Origin: Flavobacteriales bacterium
GTDB lineage: Bacteria; Bacteroidota; Bacteroidia; Flavobacteriales; BACL11
Direction of reading: 5' to 3'
Assembly: GCA_018664745.1 (NCBI GenBank)
Contig: JABJNS010000149.1
Coordinates: forward strand, 1 to 6,596
Length of the DNA stretch: 6,596 nt
In this document: one piece after another, positions 6,020 to 6,596 of the stretch
How the letters are laid out: each line of letters starts with the position of its first letter
Numbering within the stretch: the first letter of the stretch is position 1
Notes under the pieces: generated by a model
Database searches by the model: none
Seen by the model: the letters and a program-made list of their open reading frames with translations, nothing else
What the model was told of the DNA's origin: nothing
Program-made: the position numbers and the translations under genes

Positions 6020-6596
6020 TTATTTTTTATAATTCTTTTTATAATTTTTCTTCTTGCTATTTGTTTTTTTACTGGAATTCCCACCTCCTTGCCTTACGGA
6101 TGCTGAACGAATAAATTCAAAATCATCAGCTAAAACAAGTTGGTTGTTTGACATTTGCTTTAGGTGTAAACGAATCATGTTATTGTCAACCGAGCTTTCG
6201 TTAAAAAGGATGTATGATTTTTTCATTTGGTTGGCTATCATTCCTGCCATGATTTCTTTTTCATCCCCTTCCATTTTCAAACCTTCTTCAATCATGGTTT
6301 GTATGGTGTTTCCGTAATAGGAAAATTTTATTTTATTTCCAGGGTAAGTCATCTTTTCAGGACGCTCTTCTAGTTTTTCAATCTCGGGCTTTTCATAAGG
6401 CGATTCTATATCCAATTTGAAATCGGACATGATGTGTAAATGATCCCAAAGTTTGTGAGTGAATTCTTTCACATCACGCAAGTGAGGATTCATTTGCCCC
6501 ATAAAATCAATAATAGCATTGACACATTTTTGTTGTTCAGCTTTATCGGTAAGGGCAGTTGCGTGATTTATCATTGTTTGTACATGTCTTCCGTAC
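6020..6596 (-). CDS. DUF4290 family protein, N-terminus outside the window
   Basis: The frame is open to the right edge. Codons upstream of the ATG at 6574 read Y-G-R-H-V-Q-T before M-I-N-H, matching the conserved PEYGRNIQ-M-like start of DUF4290 proteins as I recall it. The ATG at 6574 is therefore internal and the true start lies beyond base 6596. The core HLRDVKEFTHKLWDHLHIMS followed by DFKLDI is diagnostic of this Bacteroidota family. The protein has no signal peptide or membrane segment in the visible part and looks soluble and cytoplasmic. It ends in a strongly basic Gly/Ser/Lys/Asn/Tyr tail (RQGGGNSSKK... then two KNYK units). The function of DUF4290 is not known to me. The 5-nt gap to murA suggests co-expression with cell-wall synthesis, and the basic tail suggests binding to nucleic acid, ribosome or another polyanion, but both are inference. 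Confidence 0.85.
   Translation of the reverse strand, partial: YGRHVQTMINHATALTDKAEQQKCVNAIIDFMGQMNPHLRDVKEFTHKLWDHLHIMSDFKLDIESPYEKPEIEKLEERPEKMTYPGNKIKFSYYGNTIQTMIEEGLKMEGDEKEIMAGMIANQMKKSYILFNESSVDNNMIRLHLKQMSNNQLVLADDFEFIRSASVRQGGGNSSKKTNSKKKNYKKNYKK
6024..6049 (-). repeat. 12-bp in-frame tandem repeat in the DUF4290 C-terminal tail
   Basis: Two tandem 12-bp units (6024-6035 and 6036-6047, one mismatch, with two more matching bases) encode two successive K-N-Y-K blocks just before the stop codon. The unit is a multiple of three, so copy-number change would lengthen or shorten the basic tail without a frameshift. Confidence 0.65.

Noticed and set aside
379..6317. Several plus-strand open frames of 60-119 codons opposite the minus-strand genes
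   Set aside because: All lie antisense inside well-recognised genes, have no recognisable domains and reflect codon bias of the real strand.
6572..6574. ATG as the start of the DUF4290 gene
   Set aside because: The frame is open upstream to the window edge and encodes residues that resemble the conserved N-terminal segment of the family, so this Met is internal.

Overview
The window looks like a compact housekeeping stretch from a Bacteroidota chromosome, most likely Flavobacteriales-like. The evidence is low GC, A-rich leaders instead of clear Shine-Dalgarno sites, a TAnnTTTG-type -7 box, a DUF4290 protein next to murA, and a DnaJ with the reduced zinc finger I recall from flavobacteria. 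Every supported gene lies on the minus strand, so transcription runs from high to low coordinates. No mobile element, CRISPR array, rRNA or tRNA is visible.

In transcription order, the right edge (6596-6020) carries a DUF4290 protein whose N-terminus lies outside the window. It is followed after 5 nt by murA (first committed step of peptidoglycan synthesis), and after 2 more nt by an exported TlpA/thioredoxin-like protein. A 71-nt gap with a 21-bp imperfect palindrome then precedes a second tight cluster: grpE, dnaJ (3-nt gap), an ABC ATPase (1-nt gap) and its ABC-2 type permease (8-nt overlap). The two clusters could be two operons or one long transcript with an internal promoter.

A 206-bp AT-rich spacer (76-281) separates the permease from the first 25 codons of a secreted protein at the left edge. 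The spacer holds that gene's probable promoter and a repeated TTAACAA-type motif.

Functionally, the first cluster serves the cell envelope: wall precursor synthesis plus periplasmic thiol chemistry. The second pairs the DnaK co-chaperones GrpE and DnaJ with a two-component exporter; dnaK itself is not here. I found no new multi-gene system. The points most worth a second look are the DnaJ that lost one complete zinc centre, the MurA with Asp in place of the fosfomycin-target Cys, the palindrome before grpE, and the repeat-bearing promoter region at the left edge.
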